Below, one piece after another: positions 10,331 through 21,535 of a stretch of DNA of 64,000 nucleotides. A program made the translations under genes and the position numbers. The stretch covers positions 9,734,001 to 9,798,000 of the forward strand of contig CM038914.1 in assembly GCA_021904315.1 (NCBI GenBank), given 5' to 3'. The first letter of the stretch is position 1; each line of letters opens with the position of its first letter. The DNA is from Sphagnum magellanicum. Its lineage: Eukaryota > Streptophyta > Sphagnopsida > Sphagnales > Sphagnaceae. The notes under the pieces are model-generated. The model worked only from the letters and a program-made list of their open reading frames with translations. It ran no database searches and had not been told where the DNA came from.

Positions 10331-10924
10331 CTATATTTCACATTTTAATAATTCAAATAGTTAATTAATTTTAATTAATATTTGTTTGAATTTTAATTAT
10401 TTGATTTATATAACATTTATGACACATTGTCATCAACTAGCACCTATATGCTATATTTTTGGTGAAATAAACAAGCCACATCAACAAACAATTGCTAGTT
10501 TTTAATCAAATTAAACAAGTCACGTCATCAAACAATTGTTGACTTTCAGTCAAATTAAATAAGCCACCACATCAAATAAGTGCTAGCTTTTGAGCCACAA
10601 CAAACATGCCATGTTGTACAATATTAGCCATTTAATCAAAGCCTAGATATGAAGGTACCCTTTGTGATTGTCCTAAATGGCTGAGTATTTTCATTAATAT
10701 AATCATTTTGTCAAGGGTCAACATGTAATTAAAATCCAATCATAAAAACTAGAATAAAAACTATACTTTTGTAGTAATGGAATATCTCATGGAAATGCAT
10801 GTGTGAACATTTGTTTTTTATATTTCAAGTTTCGCATTAAACCATGTTCATACCAATGTTGGTTTGAAACTTTATGAGTAATAGTATTCAAATTCATGAC
10901 CAACTGTTCATTTTCTTTTTGTTT

Positions 10925-11480
10925 CACTAGAAGAAAAATGGTTTTTTATGATTAGCCTATGCAATGATGTATTAGTTGCTTGCAAGGTTGTCAAAACCAA
11001 CGTGACACGACCATTTTGTGTTGAACATCGTGTTGGTTTCATCTTGACATGTTGGTCGTGTTTATCAAGACTCATGCAAAAAACAAAATTACATTCGGGT
11101 TGCCCCCATTATGTTTAATGATTGAAAATGGATTCAATTGCCATAGGATTAGTGATTGAAAAATTTTGGTCACCACACAATTGGCGATCAAATTTTTTTG
11201 GTCATCACATGAAATTTTTTTGGTCACTATAGGATTTTGCGATTGAATTTTTTTGGTCACGATAGGATTGGCAATCAAAATGTGGTTGATAATCTTGTGG
11301 TGATTGAATATTTTTGGTTACCATTCATGTGGCGACTGAAAACTTTTGGTCGTTAATCTTGCAATAACCAAAAGTTTTCTGTCACCAATTTTGTGGTGAC
11401 GAAAAACATTTTGTCACCAATCATGTGGTGATTGAATTTTTTCCAATTGTTGTACATATGGTGACTAAAAGTTTTCATTT
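10925..11480 (+). mobile_element. CACTA-type terminus with subterminal GGTCAC array
   Basis: At 10925 a terminus-like CACTAGAAGAAAAATGG follows TTT. From about 11150 to 11480 a motif of the type TTTTTGGTCACCA, or its complement TGGTGACNAAAA, recurs roughly every 30-40 bp in both orientations. Arrays like this are typical transposase-binding subterminal repeats of CACTA elements. The opposite end was not located, so only one end may survive. The intervening 10942-11140 segment has no gene. Confidence 0.4.
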
Positions 11481-12559
11481 TGGATTTCAATTGTCATTTG
11501 ACAATGGATTGGTCTCCACCATTGATTTCAATGGAATTTGTTATTGTTTGGTAATAAAAAAAACCTTATAATTTGATTATTTATTTATTTATTTATTTAT
11601 ATTTATTTTGAGGTGTATGGGTTTTGTGTTGTGTAACAAGCAACCATTGACATATACCTTGGGAGGGAGGGGTGCAATATTTATGGGTGTTTGAAATTTT
11701 AAATTGTCATATTGCATGTGCAATTGGTGCTAACTTTTGATTGTCACCTTGAAGGTGGAATTCGAACTTATTGTTAAATACCTTAATTCTATTAATCAAA
11801 CATATTGTTTTTGTGTTTTTTCGATGGAGGGAAGGTAGAATGTGTGGAGTCCATGGTATTTGATGCCAGAAAACAAACCAAGGAAGGTGGAATGCAAGTT
11901 TTGTGACAATGTCATTTCATATTGCAAGGATAAAATCTTCTTCCATTTGGGCTATCAATATGATGGTAATAATTGAATTGGAATTACGATGTGTTCAAGG
12001 GCATAACCATGGGTGAAGGCCTTATTTGCTTGATGTGGTGGACTTGTTTCTCCACCATTAAACGACATGGAAGTACTAGCCCATTTACCTAAAGGGCAAA
12101 CAAAGGACATGGCCATTGAAACACCAAATCTTTCAATGGAAGGTGAATTTCCTTTGACACCTCAAATGGAAGGGGTTCAAATTTGCACCTTGCCTATAAA
12201 CAACATAGAAGGTTCTAATAGATTCACAAACAAAACATTCAAACCTTTTGATAGGTTTCATTGCCCAAGGGAATGAATTTAGTTAGAAAAAAAATTTGGA
12301 CAAGAAGTGGGCCACTTTCTTTTATGGGGCAAACATCCCTTTCAACGTTGTGAGACACTTGACGTTCTTAAAAGCTGTGAAAGTAACTTCCAAATCTCAA
12401 ACCTACTAAAAACCACCATCATACCATGGATTACGCATAGATTTGTTAAAACAATCCATTTTAAATATTCAATGTGAATAAATTAGATATTATACATTGA
12501 AATATATTTGATTGGTAAAAGTATGATATATTATAAATAATATATTATATTTTAATTTA
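11481..12559. other. AT-rich intergenic DNA, no gene seen
   Basis: Only short frames without recognisable similarity are present, including a 69-codon frame at 12067-12276 with no known motif. Confidence 0.5.
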
Positions 12560-13150
12560 AAAATGAAATAAAAGTGTAAGATGTTTCTTAAGCCCTTTGC
12601 TTTAAGTTTTTTCACAATTATAAATTTTTTTCATGTTTATCCATTTCATACTTTAATATATGGTTTGAAGTTTATTTTTGAATTAAAAAAATGAAAATTG
12701 TTAAAATTTTTCCTTTTTAATAAAGATGGCCCCTTTAGGAATCAATAGCCTTAACTTTGGAAATTCATACCTAAATGACATTTACTCAATTAACTAGTTA
12801 ATAAAAAATTACAAATAAAATGACTTCAATATTACCTTAAGAAAAAATTTCCAAAAAGATTCTCAAATCATGTTTCAAATTTTTTTTCCTAACCAACATT
12901 ATGTTCTTAAATTTTTTTCTAAATGAAATGATTAAGAGCATCAAAATACATAATATTTTAAATATTATTGAGTTTTCAATATGGAACCTACTAAATGTAT
13001 TCATTAAAAAATAATGAAAATATTTATTTAAATGTTTCCTATGATTATTTAAAGTTTGATGGGTTTAGGAAAATCAAGGTGGGATGTTCCTAGTGGTACC
13101 ACCCAAGGATGGGTTTGCATATCTATGTTTATAAAATTTGTACAACCTCC
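12560..13150 (+). repeat. Dispersed repeat, copy related to 31000-31560
   Basis: Blocks such as GGCCCCTTTAGGAATCA, CTAAATGACATTTACTCAAT and CCTAGTGGTACCACCCAAGG correspond in the same order to GGCCCTTTAGGACTTCA, CTAAATGAAAATTGATTCAA and CTTAGTGGGTCCACCCAAAT at 31130-31540. The copies are strongly diverged. The family is unidentified. Confidence 0.45.
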
Positions 13151-15119
13151 TAGTAATGTTTGGTTATCATTTGATGTAAAAAGTAGAAGTTTTAGCCTTG
13201 TTTAGTATGGAATCCTAAAAAATGTTGAATAACTTTGTACCCTTGTGAAAAATTTGTGATAGGTTGTGATAGTTTCAAGGTATATGTTGGTCTGCATTGG
13301 CCAATTGAAAATTTCTAATACTTTTGGTATGGCTTTATGTGGAAATCTAGGTCATGATCCAAGTCTGAAATGAAATTCCAAAGAAATCTAGTGGCTTTGT
13401 AGCTTGTGACAATCTTGTTTGGACAAGGTTGTAATTCAAAAGAGGTGCAATTTATTGAAAGGGCTTTTTGTGATGTGTAATTGAATAGGAATGGCAAGTA
13501 AACATGAAAATCAAGCAAAAACATGGCAAATTGATTTGGATGAAGGTGATGATTTATTCAGCCAAACAAAGACAAAGGCGGATAGAAAAGAGAAACAACC
13601 ACGAATGTTTTTGGAATCCCTCCATTTGAACACCATGGCTATGAGCTACCATTGACATTTTGATGTGAATTCTAAAGACAAGAAACAAGTCACCTAATTG
13701 ATACCCAACTTTGTATGGCAAATACAAAGAAACATGTCCCAATTAAGTATTGTTCCAAAAGGACACCTTGAAGAATAATCTTTGAAATGCTTTAAAATAA
13801 TTGAAGACCGACATATCAAATGAAGAGGGGTTTGAAAAATTTATGTTGCAAAATGACCAAGTTTAGGCACAATTAAAGTTAATAGATGGACATGCCACTT
13901 GAAATGTTCCCAAAAGGTAGCAAAGTGTCATTGATGGCATGTCATGCACCCCACCCAAAGTACCTAGGCCACTTATTCCTCCTACATTCAATGATTTTAT
14001 ACAAGAGTCATCATCTACCTGAACTTTTACTACATTGTTTATTCCATCATCTACCTTAGGTTTTATTTTTACATGCACATCAAATGGCTAGGCATAGATG
14101 AACGCATGTGTTGTAGGCATATTCTTTCAATTTTGCCATCATGGCATGGGAGATATAAGTGAACAATGATGATCAAAGAGGCCTAATCAAAGCCAAGATT
14201 AACGTTAGCATATAGAAAAAGAGACAAGTGAGACTTAACAATTTCAAAATAGCTAGAAATATGGGAGTTTTGTAGAATTCAAGGCCAAGGTTATAGAAAT
14301 TCTAAACATGTAGTTAGAAGTCCGCATCCCATTAATAGTTAGTTGGGTATTCAATCGGATCACCGATGGCGTCGTATGTGAAGTGTAAATGGCATTTATG
14401 TAGAAAATTAGTTAGGATAATTGCAACACAAAATGAATGACTGCATTTCTCCTTTGTGGAATCAAAATGCTTCATTAATCAATTCCATTTCTGTTTCAAT
14501 CCCCCAATTTCGTGTTCCACCTTCACCTTATAATCATCATGCATTTTGTTATAGGCATTGATTACATTTTGGTCATGCCTAGGAAGAAGTTCATGCCTCC
14601 CAAGTCGCCACATAACAAACATTACTCCACCCAAATAACTTGGGCCACCCAATAAGTATTTAAAACACTTATTTGTATGTACAAAAAATTGACCTCAATT
14701 TTTATACAAATTTCATTTGCACAAAATGGTCACATTATAAAACAAGCCTAGATATTTGCTATTTAAATAAAATGAACAATCCATAGTGGTCCACAACCAT
14801 TGTGTTATACATATAGTACATTAATTTTTTTTTTTATAACCACAACCTATGGGTGGCATTGTTCCAAGGTTTTCAGATTTTAGTGGGAATCCCATTGATG
14901 AGTTCAATATAACCTAGATTTTGGGGATGTGTATACCATGGGTTGCTCATTCCTCAATAGTAAGCCATCACATTTCATCACCAATTGTTTCATTTAGGTA
15001 AAATGCAATGAAAATTGCATTGTCACATATTGCACTTTTGTTTCAATTCCATAGGAACACATCATAGGTGATCACAATTGGAATAATCATTGTTTTGGGG
15101 TTCATTTAGTTGGTTACCT
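13151..15119. other. Intergenic DNA, no gene seen
   Basis: AT-rich sequence with short non-coding frames only. It ends at the CCT target copy of the next CACTA-like element. Confidence 0.5.
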
Positions 15120-17681
15120 CAATAGAAGAAATTTGCATATTTTCAACTACAGTTTATAACTAATTTTTAGTTGCAAACAACATTTGTTACTAAAATGAAT
15201 TGTAGTTGTGTTGGACAAGTTTTATAATACATTAATTGCAAATATTGATGTCATGATGTTGCAAATGCTGATGTCATCACATAGACAATGGATGAAGTAT
15301 GTATTTGAGTTGACTATATTTTTCATTTGTTGACCATATAACACATGTAATTATCATGGAACTAGTAACCAATTTTTAATGACCAATGTCATGTTGCCAT
15401 GTGGCATATTTAAAAAAATTAAATAAATCAAATTTATTACCAAATTTTTTATCTCAACCATTTATTTTTTAAGGTATTTGATTCATACATGTGGACAAAT
15501 AGTTTTGTGCCATGTGGCAACATTTATGATTCTTGAAACAATTAGAATAATAATAGGTGGGTCAATAAGGAAATCTAGGATAGGTAGGCAAGTAGGTAGG
15601 TAAGTAAGTCTTAAAAAAAAAATTAATTTTTTTAATTTTATTTTGGATTTAACCTAATTAGGGTTAAACTTTTTCAATTGGCTCATCCTATTTGGCAAGT
15701 CTTGTGTATTTCAATGTTTACAATGCATTTATTTATATAGTTGACACACTTGAAAGGAAAGCCAAACAATATGAGATAAAAAATTTAGTTGCAACTTAGT
15801 TCGCAACTAGGTTATGACTAGTTTTTTTATCCCATACAATTTGGTTTCCCTTTCAATTGTGTCAACTCCATAAGTAAGTAACTCAGTCATTAACTAGTTA
15901 ATTCATTAATTAACTAACTAATTCATTAACTTCCTATCTACTTACAACCTATTTATTTACTATGTAACTATTACCTACCTATTTATCTATTTATTGCCCA
16001 TCTACCTATTAATAATAATACGTCATAATGGCATCAAATATTAATTTAAAATTACTATTAACTAATTAATTAATCAAAAATAAACATCCATCAATAAATA
16101 ATATTAATAAATAAAAAATGAAGGATCAAATATTAATTAATAATTATAAAACATTAACATGAAATGAATAATTAATTCATAGTAATTAATTAATTTAATA
16201 TGTAATATCAATCAATTAGTAACTAGTTTTAGTTTATTAGGTTTTATTTAATATTAATGATTAAATAAATAATAAAAATTATTAATGAGATTTGATTGAA
16301 TAGATTTTTCAAACTAGTTATTAAATAATTAATATTAAATGAATAATTAGTTAATTTTATTAATTAATAATTTTAATAATTTTAAATTCTGAATTATGTA
16401 ATAAAATAATTAATTAATCAGTATTGAATTAATGATTAAGTAATTAATGGATAATTATAATTTATTGATGATTATATATCTATAAACTTTAATCAAATTC
16501 TTGCACCTTTAATATACCCTAAATTTATTTTTCACAAAAAAATTACATTAAACCCTACAAATATTTTGATAATATTCACAATAAATATTTATTATAGTCT
16601 AAGTATATTTTAAAATTGCACATCCCTAAATACGTATTTTATGGGTAGATGATAATCGAGTTTTTCACTATTGTGACAAAACAATGTTCTTTTCCTAGGC
16701 ACCCTTTATTCAAATGCATATGTTGATTAATATATCTTTAGATTTACAAATTGGAACTTGGATCACAATTAATAACTTCATTATGAAAAGAACTATGTGG
16801 CTATTTATTGATAAAAAACTCATTTGTTAATAGTAATGGACTTTTGAAATTGAAAAATATGGATTGGTCATTTGACTAGATCATCACAAAATGAAAAAAA
16901 TAATATTGATTCACATTCCAAATTTGTTATTGGGACTCAATATATGATGTAATACAAGATGATAAATTCATATGAGGAATCTTTTATTTGAAAACCTTAA
17001 CCATTTGATAATTAAAAACTTTAGAATGATTAAAATTTGATCATATTTTCATAAGTCCTTATGAGTTGCAATTTTTGTTTATTTTTCAATTTTTTTGTTC
17101 CAAAACCATGTGTTTTTGAAAGTTTTAAATGGAGCATTATTGTTAAAAACTTTGTGAGTTTTCCTTTTAGGATTTTCAAATTAAAAAATGACATTAATTA
17201 CATTAAATACAAGTTCTCACATAAATTTGGGAAGGTTTGTAGGTGATTGAACATGTATTATTCAAAGATTAAAATAATAACATTTAAAAAAAAAACCATT
17301 TCCATTTGAATCATTAAAAAAAAATCTTGTATGGATTTATAAGGAGTGTAATTTTTGTCAATATTGAGACATTCAATTGTGCATTCACCTTTATCATGCC
17401 CATAATACACATTGTACATAAATTTGTGACAAAATTTTGGTTACACATGCAATTAATGGGCCATGGGGGCTTATTCATGAATGAATATAATCCTAGAAGC
17501 ATTTAGATAAGAGGATGAAAAAGGTAGTAATCGCACATTAGTCGCAATATAGTCACAAATCTTCCCCAAATTTGGTGAAGTTGGTAAAGTTGGTAAGTAG
17601 TTGCAAAAGTAGTTGCAAATGATACATAGTCGCATGTAGTCTCAAATAAGATAGTTGCATATTGCCAAATTTTTTCTAATG
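15120..17681 (+). mobile_element. Non-autonomous CACTA-like DNA transposon, copy 2
   Basis: The left end reads CAATAGAAGAAATTTGC and the complement of the right end reads CATTAGAAAAAATTTGGC, an imperfect terminal inverted repeat. Both sides are flanked by CCT (15117-15119 and 17682-17684), a 3-bp target duplication. Inside are the family's AACTAATTTTTAGTT palindrome, ATGTGGCAT words, TAGGTAGG blocks, a long hairpin, an AT-rich core and, near the right end, several GTAGTTGCAAA and AGTCGCA words. No transposase frame is present. Confidence 0.75.
15733..15873. repeat. Internal hairpin of CACTA-like copy 2
   Basis: Arms of about 51 bp (15733-15783 and 15822-15873) are inverted copies around GTTGACACA...TATGAGATAAAA and TTTTATCCCATACAA...TGTGTCAAC. 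The loop holds AGTTGCAACTTAG words. It is the counterpart of the hairpin at 2494-2645, which shares the ATCCCATA core, although the outer arms have diverged. Confidence 0.75.
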
Positions 17682-18039
17682 CCTTGTCATAGTCAAGCCT
17701 CATTGATAGTTTTCACATGGGCTTTGATGGTGGGGACCACTAATGCTACTAGTTCATCAAATTTTAGCAAATTGAAGTTCGTTAAAATTTTTAACAACCT
17801 TGGAGTTGCTTGCATTATGGTGAGCACATTTCGAACACCATAGTTTGATTGTTGGAGTGCCTAACACTTGCTTCCAACTCATTAATGTTGAAGAACTTTA
17901 ATGTGTTATGTTGATGACTACAATCGTGAACACAATTTGTTATTGTTTACATGTCTTTAAAACATCATTTCATCGCTATTTGATGAGGAGCTATCAAAAT
18001 CAACCATGTCTAAGAAAGAATTTCACCATTATAAAAAAC

Positions 18040-18420
18040 CATGTTGTAAAGGAAGTTGTAAACAAAAACCACCAAAAAACCCTAAAAGAAAAGCCCAAAA
18101 AAGCTCCCCAAAAAAACTTGAAAACAAGTTTTTGAAAAACCTAAAAATCTTTTAAAAAACCTTTAAAAAAGCCCACTAACAAGCCTAAAAAAACACTTAA
18201 AATCCTCCCCAAAAAAATTGTAAAAAAGTTCATGTAACAACCGTAAAAGAAACCTTAGAAGTCTTAAAAAGAAAACCCTAAAAACATTCACCCAACAACC
18301 CTACAATAACCCCTAAAAGTCCTTTAAAAAAAGAAGCCCTAAAAAAGTTCATCCAACAAGCCTAAAAAAACCCTAAAATTTACAAGAAAACATTTAAAAA
18401 CCTAAAAACAACAAGAAAAC
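18040..18420 (+). repeat. A-rich degenerate repeat tract
   Basis: Words such as CCTAAAAAA, AAGCCC and AACCCTAAAA recur irregularly over about 380 bp. Any apparent lysine-rich translation is a product of composition. Confidence 0.5.
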
Positions 18421-18759
18421 ATAAGAAACAAGAAAAAAGTTAAACAACAAGTGAAAATAAAAACAAAAATGGCAACATATGAGTAAGCTTGAGAAAGAAC
18501 CGTGTTAGAAGACCCTCAAATGAGGGTAAAAAACAATGAAACTCTCACAAATGAAAATGAGAAAGATGTGGAAATTGGAAGATTTCAACTACATAATTCC
18601 ATGTAGAACAAACTTAAAAAGTCATCCTATCCAATTGATAGTCCTAAAATTGCTTTGTAATGAAAATTGTTTAAAAATGTTTGAAAGTGTAAGGTTTAAG
18701 TCTTTCAAATGTGCCTTGTGAAAGAAGGTGTGTTTAAAGGAAGATCATAGAGGTTCTTC

Positions 18760-18995
18760 AAGTGTGTCCAAACAAAAAAAAATGTCAAAACAACTTTCAA
18801 AGAAGTCCCTCAAGTGTGCCCAAAAAAAAAAGAAAGGTAAAACAAGTTTTAAAAGAGTCTCTCAAATGTGCCCAAACAAAAAAAAATGGCCAAAAAACAT
18901 CAAAGAAGTTCCTCAACTGTCCCCAAACAAAAAAAGTGGCAAAGAAAAGTTTCAAAGAAGTCCTTCAAGTGTGCCAAAACAAAAAAAAAGTGTCG
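18760..18995 (+). repeat. Tandem repeat, unit about 55-65 bp
   Basis: About four imperfect units contain TCAAGTGTGCCCAAACAAAA followed by AAAGAAGTCCCTCAA or similar. Several frames stay open through it because each unit is A-rich. They encode only repeats of the lysine-rich CPNKKK or CAQKKK type and are unlikely to be genes. Confidence 0.65.
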
Positions 18996-19204
18996 AATAA
19001 AAGGTTTAAATCTCATTTCACCTCCTATTTTTAGGTTTGATCCCCAGTTTCAAGGTTTCAAAAATGAAAGGATTTTGGAAGTTTAATAATCTGAATTGAA
19101 GGAAATAAAAGAAAAAAAGCATATTTATATATTTGACTTTTAATGTGGTAGCCAAAAATATAGAATGATGATTAAGATTGGTACCTCTGAAAATTTGTTA
19201 CAGA

Positions 19205-19275
19205 GTTAAATTTGGCTAAATCTTTCTAGGGATGATGATTACTTTTTGGACATCTTCCTATGGATGATCACCACA
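19205..19275 (+). repeat. Dispersed GCCAAATTTGGC-type repeat, copy A
   Basis: TTAAATTTGGCTAAATC is followed by GGATGATGATTAC, and then by a second half-unit TATGGATGATCACCACAAA. It matches copies at 24968, 58921 and 61382. It lies about 0.74 kb upstream of the first visible ARF exon. Confidence 0.55.
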
Positions 19276-20011
19276 AACAAAAATTCCTATATAAGATACT
19301 TATGATAACCATATTTTATTGCAATGTTGCACCTCACCCATCTGCCCTAAAAGTTGGAAAATGGCCTTTGTACAAGTTACTTTGGGTGAAGTACAAGTGT
19401 GAAATTGGGTTTGGAATTTTAAATATGCACATGATATATAATGCTCTACAAAAGGTCTAGTAAAAGAAAAAGAAAAAAACTTTTGATGAGCTTGTTACAA
19501 TTATTGGCATAGGTGGGGGCATTAAAAATAGTCTCTCACTTTATCATGTTCAAATTTTTCATGTTTGTGGGTGGAAATGGGGAAATAATTAACATTCTAT
19601 ATTCAATGTGGTAAACACTTGTAGAGGCCACTTGAAGGGTGTGGGTGTAAATGCTCTTTAATATTGCGAGAGTGGCATCACCTACTAGTAAATGTGATAG
19701 AAATTAGTGAGCTCCATTTGAAAACCATCACCAACATTTTTCTAAGATAGAAAACTTTTTTTGATGCCTTTTTTATACATAAGAACTTCAATGGAAATCA
19801 CCTAATAATTTGAAAGCTGAAAAAAAAATTGCATGAGTATCAAGATGTAAAATCTTATGAATTGTTCTTCTATGCTCTTAATTATGAGAGATTGCGAAAT
19901 TTCCAAGTTATGTCAATAACTCATTTCCGTTGCCTATTTGATTTGTTTTTTTTTGATCAATAGTGTGTGTGGAATATCCTTCCTACGTACATAAGTTTGG
20001 AATGTAATTAG

Positions 20012-20693
20012 GAAGATCTTTGGACATCAGGAACTTTCACAACTATGCAGAGCTGTGCAGTATTGCAGAGCTGCGCAGTAAGCTTGCACAAATGTTCAAC
20101 TTAGAAGGCATGCTGGATGGACCAGTAAAATCAGGTTGGCAACTTGTGTTTGTAGACCATGAGAATGATACACTATTAGTTGGCGATGATCCATGGGAGT
20201 AAACCCTCGTCCTGTTCTTCCTATGTTGCCTTTCTTTACTATTGTCTTCACTAGTTTTTCTATGCTGGGTGGTGAAGAATCTTGGTTGATTCACTAGTTA
20301 TTGTCCTGGAAACACAATCTAGGTTGGTTTTCCTGCTTTCTTTTTTGTGCCTAGTTTCTCAGTTTGTTTGAACTTTGGTTCTTGGTTTGACTGTTTTTTT
20401 TAGTTTGTTTGAGCTTTTGGTTGTCAGTCCAGTAGTGTATAAACAATTGTCTTTTTGTTTTTCTATTCTATTGGAAGAATTCATACCTGATTGTTGGGCT
20501 GTGATGAGTTGTATACAGGGAATTTGTGGATTGTGTGCAGTCAATCAAGATTTTGTCACCATCTGAAGTGTCGCGGATGACCAAGGATCAATTTGAGATC
20601 CTGGATGCAGCTACTGCAGTGGCAGCCAACAGCAACTCCAATGATGTTGCCCACACACAAACATTTGCTCCTAACCCAAACATGGATCCCTAA
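20012..20693 (+). CDS. Auxin response factor, C-terminal PB1 domain (two last exons; 5' part not seen)
   Basis: ARFs bind auxin-response DNA elements through an N-terminal B3 domain and pair with Aux/IAA repressors or other ARFs through a C-terminal PB1 domain. Only PB1 is visible. Exon 20012-20198 follows an ATTAG acceptor and supplies (G)[11 protein letters not shown], the helix, [20 protein letters not shown] and PW. A donor at 20199 joins it to exon 20519-20693, giving [18 protein letters not shown] and a tail ending NMDP before TAA. The acidic OPCA motif D-H-E-N-D...GDDPWE is intact. An 18-bp tandem duplication (20047-20064 and 20065-20082) turns the usual AELRSK helix segment into [12 protein letters not shown]. 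The exons encoding the PB1 lysine face, middle region and B3 domain are absent from the preceding 20 kb. The gene may have a very long intron, start outside the window, or be an orphan fragment. Confidence 0.85.
20047..20082 (+). repeat. 18-bp tandem duplication within the ARF PB1 coding sequence
   Basis: GCAGAGCTGTGCAGTATT is followed directly by GCAGAGCTGCGCAGTAAG, matching at 15 of 18 positions and in frame. It adds six residues to the first PB1 helix. Confidence 0.9.
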
Positions 20694-20767
20694 TTATTGT
20701 TGTAGCTAACTGATGTTATAGCAAAACATGAGAGGAGAGACTGATTGAAACTGCTGGTTATGTATAC

Positions 20768-20773
20768 AATAAA
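20768..20773 (+). terminator. Candidate polyadenylation signal of the ARF gene
   Basis: AATAAA lies 75 bp after the ARF stop codon, in a plausible 3' untranslated region. Position and motif are the only evidence. Confidence 0.45.
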
Positions 20774-21535
20774 AACTCATTGCTGAGGAGTTGATTTTAA
20801 CTTCAGTACAGCCAAAAACTCAATTGTTAAGATTCAATAGTGATTATGATTGGTTCAATAATAATTCAAGAGTTCCTTTAAGTTTCTGACAACTTAGATA
20901 TATATATAGTTTATATATACCTTTATTGGCCTTGCCTACCAAGGCAAGGATATTGTGTTTACATTCATTATAGAGTACAGTAGCTTAAGGGATTTTGGCC
21001 CCTAGGTAATAATACTAGGTCTATTTTTATATGAGGATTTTTGAAAGGTAATATTTTACATTTCTCAAAGAACAAATTTTCTGAATGAAAAATGAAGAAT
21101 CTTTTTTAAGAAAATTTGGCAGACATCGTTGAAGCTGCCCCTGTACTTGGGTAATTAAGCTCCTGATTCAACTAAGCTAAATTTACAGTGTTTTTTTAAT
21201 TTTCTGGCGAAAATTTGTCATTTTTTGACAAAGAAATTGGGATTAAAAAAATTGCCAATGTAAATTCGACTAATTTTGTTAATTTTATTGTTAAATTTCG
21301 CAATAATTTCGACACAAAAAAACCCAAAAAAACACAGAGTTAAAATAGTTAACTTTTGGGAGAGAAACGGAATCATCACCATCCATCCATATTTAGAACA
21401 CATCCAAATTAAGGAAAGGAATGAAAAATTAAATCGATTAAAAAAGAAAAAGGTGGATGAAAAAAAGCTTGAGGGAGGGATGGAGGGTGGGTGTATGGAT
21501 CTGGATTGGTGGATTTTGTTTTATTTTATTTTATT
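20774..21535. other. Intergenic DNA between convergent ARF and PQQ-repeat genes
   Basis: No coding similarity is seen. It contains the two genes' 3' regions, an AT-rich spacer and a TTTTA pentanucleotide run at about 21519-21540 that abuts the PQQ-gene stop codon. Confidence 0.5.

Noticed and set aside
18728..19086. Lys-rich frames of 72-90 codons
   Set aside because: Three overlapping frames are open because the underlying tandem repeat is A-rich; no frame is preferred.
21181..21420. Similarity to 61680-61840 (GGCGAAAATT and CACAAAAAAAC words)
   Set aside because: The shared words are short and low in complexity; the order is not clearly conserved.
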